Source: Rhodocollybia butyracea
Taxonomy: Eukaryota; Basidiomycota; Agaricomycetes; Agaricales; Omphalotaceae
Assembly: GCA_015501585.1 (NCBI GenBank)
Contig: JADNRY010000070.1
Coordinates: forward strand, 1-64,000
Length of the DNA stretch: 64,000 nt
Direction: 5' to 3'
Each line of letters starts with the position of its first letter. The stretch's first letter is position 1. Below are positions 45,245 to 57,137 of this stretch, piece after piece. The translations under genes and the position numbers were made by a program. Under the pieces are notes generated by a model, which saw nothing but the letters and a program-made list of their open reading frames with translations, did not search any database and was not told the DNA's origin.

Positions 45245-45617
45245 CATCAGGAAAAGCCGTTTTTGCCTAGGTGACCCCAGAGTGGCCTAAAGAAAACTAG
45301 GTGACCTATGAATCCTATGGCATCCTAGGAATTTGGGCTCGTCCCTTGCCAGTCAAGGCTCTTGAAGATTCCCTAGGCAAGCCTAGGTCTGCCCAGGTTT
45401 GCCCAGGTGCTCCTGGGGAACACCTGGGGAACACCTGGGCAAACCTGGGCAAACCTAGGCTTGCCCTGGGTTTGCCTAGGATACCCTAGGGAATCCTCAA
45501 GAGCCTTGACTGGCAAGGGACAAGCCCAAATTCCTAGGATGCCATAGGATTCATAGGTCACCTAGTTTGCTTTAGGCCACTCTGGGGTCACCTAGGCAAA
45601 AACAGCTTTTCCTGATG
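45245..45617. mobile_element. Large palindromic foldback element in the helicase intron
   Basis: The two halves are near-perfect inverted copies over about 170 bp each: CATCAGGAAAAGC at the left, GCTTTTCCTGATG at the right. The centre is built of short CCCAGG/CCTGGG repeats. Flanks splice to helicase sequence on either side. Two mirror-image reading frames cross it because it is a palindrome. Not coding. Confidence 0.88.
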
Positions 45618-47030
45618 TGGCAACTAATCCATAATAGGTTTCTTCATTTCTACTCAAATATGGGATTAAATTGTTGGCAATCAATCAAGATACCCCAAAG
45701 GATGTTGACTACTGGCGGGTATGTCAACAACCAATTAATACTACCTTCAATTCTCAATCTATAATAGGCCAACATCCACAATGGACAACAGGGACATTCA
45801 CAACAAGGAACTGCCCGACATCTCATAGTCACAGCTGAACAGATGTTCAAATCCACAGATGGTCATATCACTCGCTTTACTCTTGCTCTTCGAAACCCTG
45901 CTTTCTGATAACATATCTGTCATGTCAATGTTGATGAAATTCATTATGTCTATTAGTATGCTGGTATTGAACAGTATGGAGTACCTCTATTTCACTCTGC
46001 CTGGGGCCATTTCTCTGAAGTGAAGATGATGCTACTGAAGACAGTCCACCGGCATGGATTTACGGCAATGTGCCCTCCTCATGTCCAGGACATACTGGAA
46101 ACCTCCCTGCTAGGCTCGGATTATGTATTGGTGAAAACTGGTATCAACTGGCCTACAATGGTGTATGTGCATCACTGCATTGTCAAAAGCTTTCAAACCC
46201 TCGAAAGCTTTTTGTGCTTTATACAAACTCCCTTCCCTGTCAATGGAACACCACAAGACCAGCCTCGGACCCTCATCTTCTTTGACAACAACAACCTAGC
46301 GCAACAAGTTGCTAGATTCCTCAATTGACATGCTCCTTCTCAGTTCCAAGGAACAGGTTTTGTACATCATTACTACAGTATCATGTCTCCTCAGTATCTC
46401 GAGCATGTACACAATGACTTTACCTGTCCTGATGGTCCCTGCCGTCCTGTGTGCTACATCTGGAGAGTTGACGGTATGATTATCTATGTTGCCTTTCATC
46501 TGTACTAACTTAGCTTCATAGGGTATTGATTTCCCCAATGTTCAGATCACAGCAAATGTTTGCATTGTGGAAGAAAGCAAAAGTGACCAGTGGAAGGGAA
46601 GATGTGACCATAGCTCAATCAGTGGGCTACATGTGGTGTTCTATGAACCATGGGTTCTTGACATCAAACTCACCAAGTTCAACAACAAGGACCTACCTTT
46701 CAATAAGGATCCAGACTGTCCATGGACTGTGCTCAAGGCCGGCTCGAACAAGTAGGATTGTGTTCCTTGGTCTGGGATTGAATCTATCCTTGCTCCCTGT
46801 GTCCGCAAGCACAAAGCAAATTATTTTGTAGACAGTTCAATTACGCATACATTTATTTTGCTGCTGGCGTTTATTTTGCTTACTGAATTATTTTCTAACT
46901 GTTGGCACAGGCCTCAACTATGAGAAGGAATGTTGTGATGGTATCAAACATGGGACAATGTTTCATCTTCAAGACCATCTTCCAGGACCTCTCTATGCTG
47001 TACTCCCAGATGCCACATCTCAAAAATGAC

Positions 47031-47336
47031 AAGCCATGGATGACAAGCCATGGATGACAAGCCATGGATGACAAGCCATGGATGACAAGCCATGGATGAC
47101 AAGCCATGGATGACAAGCCATGGATGACAAGCCATGGATGACAAGCCATGGATGACAAGCCATGGATGACAAGCCATGGATGACAAGCCATGGATGACAA
47201 GCCATGGATGACAAGCCATGGATGACAAGCCATGGATGACAAGCCATGGATGAGCATATGACAAGCCATGGATGACAAGCCATGGATGACAAGCCATGGA
47301 TGACAAGCCATGGATGACAAGCCATGGATGACAAGC
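47031..47336 (+). repeat. 14-bp minisatellite inside the helicase gene
   Basis: About 21 copies of GACAAGCCATGGAT with one interruption near 47,252. It starts just after a sequence encoding ATSQK and ends at the conserved C-terminal region. Because 14 is not a multiple of three, the plus frame meets stops, while all three minus frames stay open and spell the same rotating peptide. Confidence 0.95.
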
Positions 47337-47810
47337 CAAGGGTAGAGCTCAACAAGGAAGAAGAAAGCATTGAAGAAGTGTGGTCAACTGCTAAATCAAC
47401 AATGGAAACAGCTATACAGTCAACAGTGGAAACAGTGATAGAGTCAACAGTGGAACTGGTTGTAAAGAAGAGAAGGGTTGCACATTTCAAGGTGGCACTT
47501 ATGGAATGCTTGTTACATTGGCGGAGGGCTGAGCATGCAAAGATTCCAATTTGCACTGTTTATCCAGAATACTTGATGATCACTGATGAGGCACTCAATA
47601 CTCTCAGCAAGGTGCATCCGCTTGACATGCAATCTTTTACAGATGTTATTGCGGAACTGGGTGAAGACCCCAATGGAGACATTGCTAGGCTATGGGCATG
47701 AAAGATTTTTGATGTGATTATGCATTTGATACAGAATATCCTGCTACTGTAAAAAAAAAAAAAAAAAAAGTGTAGCTCAACCTTGAAAGAAGACTCATAC
47801 ATAGAGAATA

Positions 47811-50800
47811 TTATACAGCCTCTGTGGTTCCCCACTGCATCGGGGGTAATTTATCATGTTCCATTTCTGGGGCATCACCAATGTCCTCCAACCACTGTGC
47901 CTTCATCCTTTTGTTGAAACTAGTGATCAACCACCTCAACTTTTGGTACCCATCTTCTTGTATATCAGTTATGTGACTGAGTTTAACAGGAAGATTGAGC
48001 TTTTGATTAGTGTCATATTCCAAGAGCTTTTTGCGCTCAAGAGCCTGAGCAACCTCCCAAACTAAATCTGTAGTATCAACACCATTGTGAGTTTTTTTTC
48101 TTGTATGAGGTCTCGAACATTTCCCCAACTTTCTTCTTTGCAGCTTGAGTATGTGTAGTTGAAGCAGAAATGTCTCCAAGGTGATCCCAGTCTGCATGAA
48201 TACCTTTTGCACAATAAGTCTCCTGTAGTTAAATCAGAATACTATTGCTGTACATATACAAGAAACAAACCTTGATATTACCAATGTTATGCTCAATGTT
48301 CAAATCGGCACCCATGAAATGGTCTGGCACACCTGAGATATTGACAAGATGGTTATCTTGCATAATATTGCTGTAACTCATGTGTCAGAAGCAGTCACGG
48401 CCTAGAGTTTCTAAATAATGTACCCAAATTCTGGTTGCCAGATGTACTTGAGATTGTAGATAAGATGCAGTATCTCAGTTGTGTACTTGTTTGATCCCAT
48501 ACTACGGAATATTGCAGCAAGGTCTGGTAGTAGATCTTGTTGGTATGAGTCTCACTGTATTGATTAGATAGTTACATCAGATCACATGTATCTTGACAGG
48601 CGCTTAATTAATTGTTGTTTTGTCTGCCACATTGTTGTTGCTTGCTCATCTTCATTTGTGGAGCCATCTGGGGTTGTAAAGTTCAACAGATCTTTGATAC
48701 GTCCAATATCACCACAAGAAACTGCAGAAGTGACCTCTGAGAGCACAAGGAGATCTCAAGCCAAGAGCTGGAGGTTACAATGGCAAATGTCATCTGCAGT
48801 TAGAGGCACTGATTCAGTGGGAGATTTTTTAGTGTTTGCTGGTAACGGAGTTTTAGTGTTTGCTGGTAATGGAGCAACTGGTCCTTCTGGTTGAGTATGA
48901 GCTATTGAAGTAGCATATTTCAAAAGAATTTTCTCTGCTATTTTTCAGAGCTTTTCAGGACCAGGTTGTGATTCAGCAAACTTCTCCAGTGAGCTGTATC
49001 TGCACTCTCTGATCCATCCACTAATCAAGATACCATCAAGGATTTGGAACAAAGTGGAAGAAAGAGCATGGAAGTTAGGTTTATTGTTGGCAAGATGTTT
49101 CTTGTCCATGATTTGGAAAAAGTATGCAAGGCTCCCAGGAATATGAGCTGAACCATAGTGTTTGATTCCTAGAGCCCATATGTAATTCATGACCTTGTGA
49201 AATAGAGTGAGTCCGATTGCAAAAACCTCACATTGCAACCAAGGATTGAGATCTCCCCTTCTTGATACAACACATCCCTGAATTTGTGCATTTGTTAGCT
49301 GGTCATCAATCATCACAATAGCATATTTTGACAGTTCAGGATCCAGGGGATCACGTTTCATCTGCATGATATAAAAATCATCTTGGTTCAGCAAGTTCCC
49401 TTGTGTCGACTTTTCCTCTATTGCAGTGGTTCATAGTGGATAAAATTCAGTCTTTAGATTTGGAGGAAGGGGACAACAAGACTTGTGTTGGAGAAGGAGA
49501 TGAGATTTGATATAATCAAAGCTTTTGGCACATCGCGGTAGTACACAGATTATATTGATGATTGTCTGGTGATAATAAAACTCGAGTTGTTCAAATGTAA
49601 GCTGGACATCTGATATCTGGAGAGGAATTGTTCATTGGAGGTTCTGTATGATAGGTGCCAGGAGCATATGCTCTCGATCCTTGACACCAAAAAGCTTGTA
49701 AATCATGGGAAAACAATCAGACCGTACTTTACTCATGGCCATCTTGGTTTGTTCAACATGCTTGGAGGTAGAGATATCAATGTTGTCATAGTAGTTGAGC
49801 ATATGAGGGCCATGTGAAAGTTTAGCAGTGATTGTGACTCCTTGATCAGCCACCATCTTGATCATCTTCATAATCATTGGACTCAAGACAGAGAGTGCTG
49901 CTGAATCTAAAACCTCAATAGTTTGTTTCAATGTCCCTGTTGACCATGCATACATGCCAAGCAGAGACTGAAGCTTTGCACATTGTAATGAGTGCAAGTT
50001 CATAGCCTGACATGTCATAACAAGACATCCCTGTAGGTAAAGAAAATGATTTTAATTTGAGAAGCTGCAAAGAAACACTATCCTTACCACTTCTGTCTCC
50101 TTTGCTTTGGCTTCCAACTCCACGCCTCCAGTAGCAGCCTTCAAAATGGCCATCCAATCGTCCAGATGTCCTTCAACCAAAGCCTCTGACATCTTCCTGA
50201 AGATCAAAGGTTTCCAGAAAGTCAAGCAAGAAGTCCTTGGTAGTCATGTGGAAGAAAGGCTTTGCATCCTCCATTTGATGCAAGATTTGTGTGCAAAACT
50301 GTGTCCACAGGATATCGGCAGGTAGACAGTTCATAAACGCATCCTGTCCAACTGTATTGCTGTAGATGAGGGAAAGAAGCCGAGGCAGAATGGTAGAATC
50401 ACATCTAAAGAAAGTGTTTCAAGATTGAGAGAACTCAATGTGCAAGGGTTCAAGAATGGTACATATCATTTCGAAAGGTGATAGTTTGAGTTCCTTGAGC
50501 TTTCCGAGGGCTATCTGTGTCTTTGACACAAGCAAAATATGTTTCTGATGAGGAGGAAGAGGAGGAGGCAGAATGGTGAAGTCAGGACTATTTATGATAG
50601 ACTCTGGTGAGTTTGTTACATCGGAAATCAGCCCTGGAGTCATCAGGCTCCAGTTACTACTGCGTCGGCTCTCCAGTATAGGTGTTTCAGGGACAGAGAG
50701 ATCATGATTAGACAAATCATGGCTCCAAGGGCTATGTCAACTTGGTGTTTCAGGAATAGAAGAGAAGGTTGATTTGAAGAATGTACTCAGGCCCATGGAA

Positions 50801-51637
50801 AGTAATGGTCCACTACTGTTTTGCCCATAACTTTTGAACTAGCTCATATTTTTACTAGATCTAAGTTATGAACTTGGCCTACATACTCAGTGCAACCATG
50901 GCAGACTCATAAATAGACTTCCTCTATGAATTATTTGCTATGTTTAGCTTATTATAAAATTATGAAAATGCTTCAAAACAGTACCGCAATAAATATCGAG
51001 TTCTGCACCCAAAGATCCTTACTAATGGAAAGCCAGACATTGAAAATGGGGAAATACATTTTTTTCATAATTTTCAGTCAAGAATACAATCTACTATAAG
51101 AGGTTGAAGTAAAGCTTAGATGAAACTTATCATCTATTTCATGCAAGAAATTCCCACGCTTTCCCCTTATGGATATGCAAAGCTAAGAGTTTCTACCAGG
51201 TATATCAGGCCTATGTGTTGTTTCATTCAAATTTATTGTGTCCTTGTAGTGATATTTACTGTTTTTATTGAAGAGACACAATCGGCCTGTTACTTTCCGG
51301 GCGCCTGAGTAGAGGTGGGACTCCAGCTACTACTGCCTGTAGAGAATAAGTCATTATGAGCCTCGTTGGCAACTGATGGCATGAAAGGCTGGTCTAGAAC
51401 AAGCCCAAGGATTGGAGTCAGTGGCTTGTTACTGAGCGGTGACTGCATTGCAGAGTTTGTATATCCTTCAATACTGAATGCAGCAGAGGCCTGCTTCCTT
51501 CTCTTCTTCTTTATTGGACCCACATTCTGCAAAATGAAGTTATCTGGTAACAAAGTTGACGTTGCTTGGAGAGGTGCTGTGTTGTCATGCTTATAGTTCT
51601 GAACAGAGAAGAACATTTTGAGTTGACCAGGTTCCAT
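47811..51637 (-). CDS. DUF6589-type protein, repeat-associated
   Basis: Pieces from N to C: 51,637-51,290 starting MEPGQLKMFF with a nuclear signal PIKKKRRKQ; 50,715-50,419 (SKTQIALGKLKELKLSPFEMICTIL); about 50,400-50,110 (GQDAFMNCLPADILWTQF, ALVEGHLDDWMAIL); 50,018-49,632 (LLGMYAWSTGT, LNYYDNIDIS); 49,394-48,945 (IDDQLTNAQIQG, EVFAIGLTLFHKVMNYIWAL); 48,212-47,811. The YDNI and DDQLT motifs with the following LFH stretch are those of the large DUF6589 family of Agaricomycetes, of unknown function and mostly found in repeats. A possible small frame break lies near 50,195, and 50,740-51,290 may be a long intron or an insertion. Possibly the transposase of its element; that is inference. Confidence 0.6.
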
Positions 51638-51902
51638 AGAAATAAGATTAAGATTAAGAACAGTAAAGAAAACACGTCGTTGACGATGCAACGAACAAAG
51701 TTGAAAGTACAGAGGCAGGATTTTAAACTTTCCCATCTCTAATTCCAAATCGGGTCTTGCCTTTTTAGGTTTGGCACTCAGGCCCGGCAATCCGAAAAAG
51801 TCTGTGCGAAAAAAAAACTGCCGGTTTCCAGGCCCTTCTAACGAAGTTTCTCGCATAGGCCGCAACATCTTAGAAGGGACTGCTTTAGGCCTAGCCTGAG
51901 CC

Positions 51903-52690
51903 TAGACCATAAACAAAAAACAGGGGTTTTCTTCACAGTGAGTTGAGTCTTCTTTTGATAAGTACTCGTTTTGTTTTTCCGCTATATAAACTTCACAACC
52001 GCGACCCGCTGTCAATCATCTGAGAACTTTATATTTTGTAGGGGAAAGGACGTGCGGGTTTCGAGGCAAGTGGTTATTTGGTTCCTACTTGTACGGAACG
52101 CTCACTCGCGAGTTTCTTGCTTTGCTGGTGATATTGATAACACTTTATTTTTTTCTGGCTTCCCAGTTCTAGAAAACACCTTTGCGAAACAAAAGTGGTA
52201 GGCACGTCGAGAGACCCGGTTCAGATTCTGCCGAGATAGAAGAAGGTGCAACGTATGACTCAAAAAATGGCGAAACAAGCCACGAAAGCTGGTATGGTTC
52301 ACATAGGACTTGCTGATAAACATTCTACTTATTACGAAAACAGGGTGCGTTGACAATTTTCTACAACACCGAAACATACATCTCAGTTGCTCTTAAGTTC
52401 GAGCAATAAACATGGGGAATTATCGTAAAGATGTACTCAGTGCTTGAGGGGTCCAGCTATGGAACGCAATCGTGACAAGCGGGTCCACAGTTTGCACCCC
52501 AGCTAGGGGACAACTTGCAGTACTCTTTGATTGCTTCCAATTTTTGTTGTTCTCTACTGGAGATGATCAGAGTGATAGCCTGAAGAAAACGTAGCTACCA
52601 CGACATTGTCGAGATTCTAAGCAAGTGTAGTGGTTTTGATTATTTTCTTATACGTAGTACATCGGTAAGTATATGAACGCGAACTGTCAT
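51903..52690. repeat. Resumed spacer and 3' flank of membrane-protein copy 2
   Basis: 51,903-52,400 matches 54,410-54,810 and 59,870-60,180 (GTTGAGT, CACCTTTGCGAAA, GAGACCCGGT, AACTTGCTGATAAACAT). From about 52,400 it merges into the 170-bp repeat that also lies at 23,205-23,375. No gene. Confidence 0.75.
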
Positions 52691-52694
52691 CACT

Positions 52695-53922
52695 CTACTC
52701 TTCATTGCCGTGACGGCGTATTGAATACATTGACAAAGTCTCCCCCACTGGCACTGGAACTTCAGATTGTTCAAATGGAAGAGGAAGTGTGAACTCTTCG
52801 ATGTTGAGCTCACGTTCCCTCATACGGCCCAGCCTTACTTCCCTAAACACATGTCCTGCCGTGACATTGAGTATCACTGAGTGCAACGGAAGGAGTAATG
52901 ATCGATATCTAGGAATTGAGTTGTTCAACAACAGGCCAAGTGTCGCGGCGCCAGTTATTACGCTTATTCTGTATCATTATAAACAACTTGAACTTGACCG
53001 TTCTGGAAAGCAAACTCACAAATAGTAGAACTGGCCATCGCGCAAGATTGCTCGAGTCAAGGACGGAAGCTCCCTTCCCGCAAGGGTCAGCGCCCTTGCC
53101 TTGAATTTCTGCAAGAAGGTCGGCCTCCCCATTGCGTCCCCCCTTCTGATACAGAATCACAGTCCATAGCAGACTGATTTGACCGAGGATTAGTGCGATG
53201 AATAACAAAGACAAGCGATAAATCCGGTACGAGATTGCCAGAAACACGCAACTATCATAGATCAAAATCGCTATAACAGGCAAGCTCATGCGTATCCAAT
53301 AGCCGGTATCTGCAGGGTCATGATTCGTGCATTTTGAATGTCCGACAGAATACACAGTAAAAGATGCTCCGCCTGATGCAAACACCCAGAGTGCGAGAAA
53401 AATCCCGGTTTTGAGCCTACTACCCTCACAGTAGATCACCTTGACGCGAATGAAGAACTGAAATAGTGTGAACACTATGGCGATAAAGTTGAATATAATG
53501 ACTGCCAGTATTACTGAGGGTTTACATGTTGTACCTAGAGTCCAATAACAATAACTCGACCGTGCCAGGTAGACTTGAGCTTACTTACTTACCTGCAATC
53601 ATAGTGCAGGAACTTATCAGAGAAAAGAATCTGTTCCCGAGCATAAGTCTCGACAGATTATCTGGTTAATATTATGACGTGGCACACCTGGAGAGAAAAT
53701 AAACAATTGTCGGTGGTCGACATCTTCCCGGTAGAAAGAGTAATTCGACATCGTCGCGATGTGAATCACGATATCCCAAATCATGACCTGCCAGTGAAAT
53801 ATTATTGAACAAATTACAGCGGATTTTTCGGCACATACCATCGCAGTCATCTGCATCATATACGCAAAAATGAAATGGGTTTGAATATCTTCATCGGAAG
53901 GAGATTGAGAGGGCAAAGACAT
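52695..53922 (-). pseudogene. Seven-helix membrane protein, copy 2, frameshifted
   Basis: Same start (MSLPSQSPSDED), intron positions and hydrophobic spans as copy 1. A missing base in exon 2 (IVIHIA then out of frame) and a 2-bp loss after SLLFIA in the long exon break the frame, which runs on as LILGQISLLWTVI. The C-terminal exon (LNVTAGHVFREVRLG) is preserved. Not functional as it stands. Confidence 0.85.
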
Positions 53923-55340
53923 GGGTATGAGCTGGGAGCAAGGTGAGCCTCGGGAAATGTAGGAGGGGTCTCAAACTCAGCTGAAGGTACATATGTACTT
54001 ATATACCATTGCAAGGGTCGTGATATTCAGTTTACCGTCCAGACTGCGAACAAGGCTGAAATTGTTTGGCGAGCGTATCTATGTAAGTAGCCCGACGGTT
54101 TTAATACTGTACATATGTACCGAAGCTTTGGCAGCTGTCATCGTAACGCTGTAAGTAATAACAGTGTTTCGCATGAAAGTTTGTCGATTTCTATTTGCTG
54201 CACCGCAGAGTCCGGACTACTGGATAAGTACTCAACCAAGATGAATGCTGACGAATGTCATTTCAACCCACTGAGCCGCCTGTCGTCCTCTGTGCTCTGA
54301 TTTACTATAAGGCCCACCATGAGGAGAGGAAATTTGGAAAAGCATCGCAATTCGAGAAGCAAAATCTGTGAGGACGTCCTTACGCTGAATGAGTGTGGCT
54401 CCTAAGCCTACCATGACATAGACCATAAACAGAAATGAACTAGCGTGAAAAAAATGTGGGTTTTCGAGGCCTCTTTTTCGCAGTAAGTTGAGTTTCACCA
54501 CTGCAAGTACTCCGGGAATTTTTCCTGGATGTAAACTTTGGCTCTTCAATTATAGAATGCACCTTTGCGAAATAGAAGTGGTAGAGGATAGGGCAAGAGA
54601 GACCCGGTGTAGATTTTTCCAGGATGGAGGAGAAGGCGTATGATGCTTGAGCCAAAGGTTTTCAGTAGGGCGTACTCGAAGAGACGGCGAAGCAAACAAG
54701 AGCTGGTATCTTTCGCATAGAACTTGCTGATAAACATCCCACTCATCACAGAATGAGCGTATCTTGACAATACCGAAACATATGTCTTACGTTGCTGTTC
54801 GAGCAATAAACACGATGAAGGTCATGAATGACCCGGCTGTGAAACGCGATCGCGACATAAATTATAGCAGGTTCGGAGTCTGTACCCAAGCTAGAGCAAG
54901 TTCCGGGGACACTCTTCAAGTGTTTCCAATTTTGTTGCTTTCGACAGGAGAGGTAAGACGATTAATAGCCCCGAGAGATAACCAAGGCTTTGGACCGCGT
55001 TGAGAACGGAGTCGGCACTACAGTGTGGACTGTTAGTTCCGAAGATATCAAGGACAGGATGCACAAGTTGCATCCGGAGCTGTTACTGCTGCGCGGGGCT
55101 TGAGCTGGTTTGCTCAGCGCAATATCGATTTCGACGCCAGTCCCATGATGGAGACAATTTCGGACAACCCATCAATGGCAAGTGGCAAGACAGGAAGCAC
55201 AGGTCGAACTCCAGACAATAATCCAAAGAATAAGATGATGTTGGAGTCTATCCATATAATATATATTAGTATACTTGCGAATCTAGATCGGTATGGTCCC
55301 AAAAAAAAAAGCATCTAAAAACAAGCCAAACGAACATAAA
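53923..55340. repeat. Spacer between membrane protein and hydrolase, copy 2
   Basis: No gene. It is the counterpart of 59,354-60,729 and, in its middle part, of the split spacer at 44,287-44,528 plus 51,903-52,400. It contains a copy of the 170-bp repeat at 54,790-54,945. A stretch of about 70 bp (54,385-54,450, with GTGGCTCCTAAGCC and ATAGACCATAAAC) is absent from copy 3 and resembles the sequence at both edges of the helicase/DUF6589 segment. Confidence 0.65.
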
Positions 55341-56900
55341 TTATAAGCCCTGCAACATCCCCGGATCCTTCTTAAGTTCGGTACCATCGATAAGAGCGCT
55401 ATCAACCTTCCGACACCCAAGACCCTCCCTCACTCCATCAACCTCTCGAATCCACCCACCTTCATCCATGTATACATCCCTCGGTGGATTATCAATATTC
55501 CCATGAACTAAAACCTCTGCAGCTAGACGAAGCCACTCCAACGTTGGTTTTGTCATCCATCTCTTTATGTGCAGCTTCGATAGGTCGGTTCCAATAAGCA
55601 CTCTTCCAGAAGAGGGCTCAAACCATCCAGATGTCCGCCACCGTGTGTCAACGCCACGATGGTATATCCAGAACCAATCCCTCAGCACTTGTCGGCGCAT
55701 GTACGACAACGGGATCGTCTGTAGAGTTGATCGCTAGGAGAGGTTTGCGGACTTGGGGTACGACGTGATGGCTGGAGGAGTGTTTGTAATAGGCATCGGA
55801 TGAAGGTAGCGGCCAGATTGGAGGTGCGCCTCCGCCAACGTGAGTAATACAACTTACGCCCAGTTGTTCTTGACCAAGTCCCAAGGCTCAGCGCTCAGCA
55901 ACGAAATCAAACGGATGTATTTCGGGCTCACGTTTCCAAGTACACAGACCGATTCAAGACGACTTCTTTCACCCTCCTCGGCCTGATATCTGACCATGAC
56001 ATTTGCTCCGAGAGAAAAGCCTAAGCCGATCTGCGGCGCTCTTGGATACTTGTGGGCCAGATATATCGTGGCCATTCGAAGGTCTTCAGTCCATCCAGCA
56101 GAATATAACTGTTTCGTTGTAACTGGAACGCCAGCACCTATAAGCCAAGAATAATAAGTTTTTAAAATGAGTACGAAACGCACATCCTCGGAAGTTTACA
56201 ACAACTGCACGATAACCAAGTCCTCCCTCTGAAATTGGTGCGCAAGCTGGGGCCAAAACAGCTCGGACGTAGGCTTCGTACGAACCTAGTTATAAGGAAG
56301 GAAGTAGTCGGAATTAATTCGGAATCAGATTTGGTTCACATTATTGAAACTAGAAGGAATATACCTCCGGTCAAGCCATGGCAAACAACGATGATGGGCG
56401 CGTCGTCTGGAAAAGTGTCGCCTGGAGGAGTGAAATCAAGTCCTCTGTAAACTAGTCAGCCAATACAAATGAGAGATTTGGAAAGTATACGCACAATGTA
56501 CCACCATCCATTAAACGAAGGTAAGTTCTGGGAAGGTAAGTAATCGTCAGGAAATGTATACTTGGATATCCAGTATCCAGCCAACGTACCTCTCATACAT
56601 GACCTTGTCTATGTTGGTGAAATCACCAAATATACTGTACAATGTCTGTAAATGGCCGCTGTTCATGCACGATAAGAACGACTATTGACAAGGAAAGAGA
56701 TGTAAAAACACATTTGTTCAGCCACCACACTGGATTGAATGCCAACCTCAAGCTGGGACAATGTTCTTCGACCAGTTTCGATAACGACTCGGGTCCAGTT
56801 CCTCCTCCAGGCTTCTTGACCATCACCTCAGCAGGTGTCGGAGGGTAAAAGATTGTGGGTGCCTTCGGCGAGCTGAAAGCGGACCTCATACCGTCTCTGG
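55341..56900 (-). pseudogene. YheT/EMB8-type alpha/beta hydrolase, copy 2, disabled
   Basis: Close copy of the intact gene at 60,730-62,571. The nucleophile region GLGFSLGANVM is present. However, about 270 bp are deleted (copy-3 positions about 61,237-61,505), removing most of the exon from LEHTFIGKEI to SLFDHTF. A one-base loss near 55,670 shifts the frame (APTSAEGLVLD), and a second near 55,630 destroys the catalytic His segment (GGHLGWFE in copy 3, RTSGWFE here). Confidence 0.9.
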
Positions 56901-56965
56901 GTTCAAGAAATTGACTACAGGGGTGAGATCGAAGGTAAACCGGGCATTTGAATGAGCGCACAGAC

Positions 56966-57137
56966 CGAAGTAGCCTGCTCCTACGAGAAGTACTTTGGTT
57001 TCCGAGAGCTGAGAATGAAGTTCTGGAATGGCTTCTGCATGGTTGATACGTCCTGCGGCAGTGGAAATAGTAGATAAGTCCCGAATCCAGGCGCAAGAAA
57101 GTAGAGACGCGGTGGTGCAAAAATAACAAGCTTAACT
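56966..57137 (-). pseudogene. UBA2 first-exon fragment at a duplication junction
   Basis: Matches 22,838-23,010: the region encoding the start of UBA2 through KVLLVGAG plus its upstream DNA, with a small internal deletion. The ATG is changed (ATTTCCACT). It abuts hydrolase copy 2 upstream DNA (GCGCACAGACCGAAGTAG) at about 56,965, so this is the breakpoint between two duplicated units. Confidence 0.85.

Larger units (their letters stand above)
44795..47701 (+). pseudogene. RecQ-like DEAD/H helicase, decayed
   Basis: Recognisable pieces in order: the N-terminal part to 45,079; AGTESGKT (Walker A with an unusual Glu) and ITISPLKRLQ near 45,090-45,215; KYGIKLLAINQDTPKDVDYWR near 45,655-45,715; VDEIH (DEAH-like box); LIFFDNNNLAQQVARFLN near 46,270; and GIDFPNVQIT near 46,525. 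The C-terminal region FKVALMECLLHWRRAEHAK to LSKVHPLDMQSF ends at 47,701. At least four in-frame stops, a palindromic insertion in an intron and an expanded 14-bp repeat have damaged it. Such helicases are common in Agaricomycete repeats. It should unwind DNA using ATP. Confidence 0.78.
44529..51902. mobile_element. 7.4-kb segment bounded by long inverted repeats: RecQ-like helicase plus DUF6589
   Basis: The left end (44,529-44,725, plus) and right end (51,902-51,718, read minus) are imperfect inverted repeats. Shared blocks are CTCGTTAGAGGGC/TTCGTTAGAAGGGC, GCACAGACTTT and CCTAAxAAGGCAxGACC followed by TTAGAGATGGGAAA. Spacer sequence continues on both sides. Inside, a RecQ-like helicase runs right and a DUF6589 gene runs left; they converge with 110 bp between stops. 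Both start codons lie about 90-100 bp inside the last shared block. The exact tips and target duplication are not settled. It looks like a transposon that uses its repeats as promoters. Confidence 0.65.

Noticed and set aside
45301..45561. Two nearly identical 62-codon frames on opposite strands
   Set aside because: Mirror images caused by the palindromic element.
46895..47556. Three overlapping minus-strand reading frames of 131-178 codons
   Set aside because: They are the 14-bp repeat read in three frames; the repeat contains no stop on that strand.
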